Notes under the pieces: model-generated
The model's database searches: none
What the model was told of the DNA's origin: nothing
Seen by the model: the letters and a program-made list of their open reading frames with translations, nothing else
Part shown: piece by piece, positions 62,550-64,000 of the stretch
Numbering within the stretch: the stretch's first letter is position 1
Layout of the letters: the number at the start of each line of letters is the position of its first letter
Position numbers and translations under genes: made by a program
Assembly: GCA_009926935.1 (NCBI GenBank)
Contig: RFNZ01000001.1
Coordinates: forward strand, 1 to 64,000
Reading direction: 5' to 3'
DNA: 64,000 nucleotides
Source of the DNA: Pseudomonadota bacterium
GTDB lineage: Bacteria; Pseudomonadota; Alphaproteobacteria; Micavibrionales; UBA1664

Positions 62550-62586
62550 ACGCTCGTTCGAGCATTCAAAAAAGAACTGTAAGACA

Positions 62587-63954
62587 TTGAAAAATATCGC
62601 TTTTTTAGCGCTTTTCTTGATTCAGATGGTGGCCTTCGCCTGCCATACGCCCGCTTTTGCCGAAAACAAATCAAAAAACAATTCATCGGTCACGCTGATG
62701 CAGAGCAAGGGGCAGGTTGTGCCTGTTTCCAAAAATGCAACTGACGTTATCGTTTCTGACCCGGATATCGTTGAAGTAGGCCCCATCAAAGACAACCAGC
62801 TTTATCTGATCGGTGCAGCCCTTGGTGATACCAATGTTCTGATCGTCGATGAAAAGGGCGATGTCCTTGAAGATATTTCGGTCCATGTGCAGGTTGATAC
62901 GACGCGCATACAGGACGCCATCAAAACCTCGATGCCGGGGGCGGCCGTCAAGGTTGGCGCCGTTGGCAGCCAAATCCTTCTTTCCGGCACCGTAAAAGAC
63001 GCATCGAGCGCAGCTACAGCCAAAGACATCGCCTCGCGTTTTGCGGCGCAGGGGGCTACGATTGTCAATAACATCAAGATCAGCGGCAACCAGCAGGTTA
63101 TGATTGCTGTAAAAGTGGTTGAGGTTGCCCGCAACGTCCTTAACGAACTTGGTATCGAGACAGATATCGCCGCCGGCGCCGGTAACAATGCAGCTTTTGA
63201 ATTTGCCCACGATACCGCAAACTCGCTGGGCCTTACGATCTCGCCCAGTTTTGGTACTGGCTCCCTCGTATACAGCGCCAATGGCACCGGCCCTATTACC
63301 CTTGCCATGCGCGCCCTTGAGCGTGACGGGCTCGTCAACACGCTGGCAGAGCCTAATCTAACCGCCATCTCCGGCGAAAATGCCCGCTTTCTTGCAGGTG
63401 GCGAGTTTCCAGCCCCCTCTGGTCTCGATAGCAATGGCAACGTGATTTACGAATACAAACCTTTTGGCGTGTCCCTCGCCTTCAAACCGATTGTCATGAG
63501 CGATGACCGCATCAACCTCCAGATTTCGACCGAAGTATCCGAAGTATCGACCGAGCTGACACTGGAGATCGCGGGCGTGACTGTTCCTTCTTTTGCCGTT
63601 CGCCGCGCCGAAACAACAGTTGAGCTTGCATCGGGCGGCAGTCTCATGATTGCGGGCATCATCCAGTCCAAAGCGCTTGAGCGCCTCAACAAACTGCCCG
63701 GTATCGGCAGCGTGCCTATCCTTGGTGACCTTGTGCGCTCCGAAAGCTTTACGCGCAATGAAACGGAGCTTGTTGTGATGATCACGGCATATCTTGTTGA
63801 GCCGTTTGCTGAACCCAATGCTGTTGAGGTTATCGACGCTGAAAACCGCCCCGAGCCTCTTAACCGTGCTTTGGCCGAAGCATTGACGATCGCTTACGGC
63901 GAAAGTGTCCGAACCTATGCTGAAGGTCGCCCCTTCGGCTATATCGTGGAGTAA
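62587..63954 (+). CDS. cpaC: Flp pilus secretin CpaC/RcpA
   Basis: Forms the outer-membrane channel of the Flp pilus. It has a BON-type N-terminal domain (about 40-170) and a secretin domain with VNTLAEPNLTAISGENARFLAGGEFP and LPGIGSVPILGDLVRSESF. There is no ATG in a sensible place. The TTG at 62587 gives a clean signal peptide (KNIAFLALFLIQMVAF...AFA) and 455 residues. A GTG at 62500 inside cpaB would add 29 unlikely residues. The start is therefore uncertain, the product is not. Confidence 0.9.
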   Translation: MKNIAFLALFLIQMVAFACHTPAFAENKSKNNSSVTLMQSKGQVVPVSKNATDVIVSDPDIVEVGPIKDNQLYLIGAALGDTNVLIVDEKGDVLEDISVHVQVDTTRIQDAIKTSMPGAAVKVGAVGSQILLSGTVKDASSAATAKDIASRFAAQGATIVNNIKISGNQQVMIAVKVVEVARNVLNELGIETDIAAGAGNNAAFEFAHDTANSLGLTISPSFGTGSLVYSANGTGPITLAMRALERDGLVNTLAEPNLTAISGENARFLAGGEFPAPSGLDSNGNVIYEYKPFGVSLAFKPIVMSDDRINLQISTEVSEVSTELTLEIAGVTVPSFAVRRAETTVELASGGSLMIAGIIQSKALERLNKLPGIGSVPILGDLVRSESFTRNETELVVMITAYLVEPFAEPNAVEVIDAENRPEPLNRALAEALTIAYGESVRTYAEGRPFGYIVE

Positions 63955-63957
63955 GCG

Positions 63958-64000
63958 ATGACCTCTTTTAAAAGCGCTTCTCTTACCCTTGTTATCTTCC
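63958..64000 (+). CDS. cpaD: Start of the next pilus gene, probably cpaD (runs off the window)
   Basis: An ATG three bases after the cpaC stop with GGAG upstream; the visible translation is MTSFKSASLTLVIF, which looks like a signal-peptide start. By position after cpaC it is expected to be the CpaD lipoprotein. Only 14 codons are visible, so this rests on gene order. Confidence 0.5.
   Translation, partial: MTSFKSASLTLVIF

Overview
The window looks like chromosomal DNA of an alphaproteobacterium of moderate GC content that I cannot place to genus. Pointers are the Cpa/Tad-type Flp pilus genes, alphaproteobacterial-style housekeeping proteins (UbiE, CoaC/CoaB, MutS, RimO, MurJ), and an ECF-type promoter of the GTAACC...CGT class in front of a metal-peptide (MNIO) operon. 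There are no CRISPR arrays, rRNA genes or complete insertion sequences. One tRNA (Ser-CGA) is present. Layout. 1-6.7 kb: housekeeping genes (prs, pgeF, trpS-murJ, ubiE) with four small unknown genes and one 88-bp palindrome-ended repeat. 6.7-10.5 kb: a ribosomally made, post-translationally modified peptide (RiPP) locus of the bufferin/HvfABC/methanobactin class. It has a DUF2282 (BufA1-type) precursor, a second precursor with ten (A/S)N(S/G/A)C units, a single-chain fusion of the MNIO enzyme (DUF692) and its DUF2063 partner, a DoxX membrane protein and an acidic secreted protein. 10.5-22.7 kb: coaC, coaB, dut, an AT-rich DUF262-HEPN two-gene cassette, mutS, purU, a membrane-anchored methyltransferase, rimO, rhlE, an M48 lipoprotein protease and tRNA-Ser. 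22.8-30.0 kb: a tight three-gene minus-strand operon: a 1587-residue fusion of an RNase J-like metallo-beta-lactamase/beta-CASP nuclease with an exonuclease I-like DEDDh nuclease, a 5'-nucleotidase and a calcineurin-like phosphoesterase. 30-32 kb: FkbM methyltransferase, greB, a second methyltransferase. 32.3-57.5 kb: an almost complete alginate biosynthesis and export locus broken into several transcription units on both strands. The units are alg44-algA-algK(short)-algE-algL (+); algX1/algX2, an SGNH hydrolase, algI, algF and algX3-algJ (-); algD(frameshifted)-alg8 (+); two RTX beta-helix proteins and algC (-). 57.5-64 kb: a lone response regulator, then TadG/TadE-type pseudopilins (-) and the flp-cpaA-cpaB-cpaC-cpaD operon (+). 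How it fits together. AlgA, AlgC and AlgD would make GDP-mannuronate. Alg8 with the PilZ protein Alg44 would polymerise it under cyclic-di-GMP control. A short AlgK and AlgE would form the outer-membrane exit. AlgI, AlgJ, AlgF and three AlgX paralogues would acetylate the chain. AlgL and the two secreted RTX beta-helix proteins would trim or remodel it. With the Flp pili this suggests a surface-attached lifestyle. The most novel-looking systems are the decacysteine MNIO RiPP locus, the RNase J-ExoI fusion operon, and the alginate locus with triplicated AlgX. Caveats: algD carries an apparent one-base deletion, AlgL appears to lack its catalytic histidine, and no algG was found in the window.
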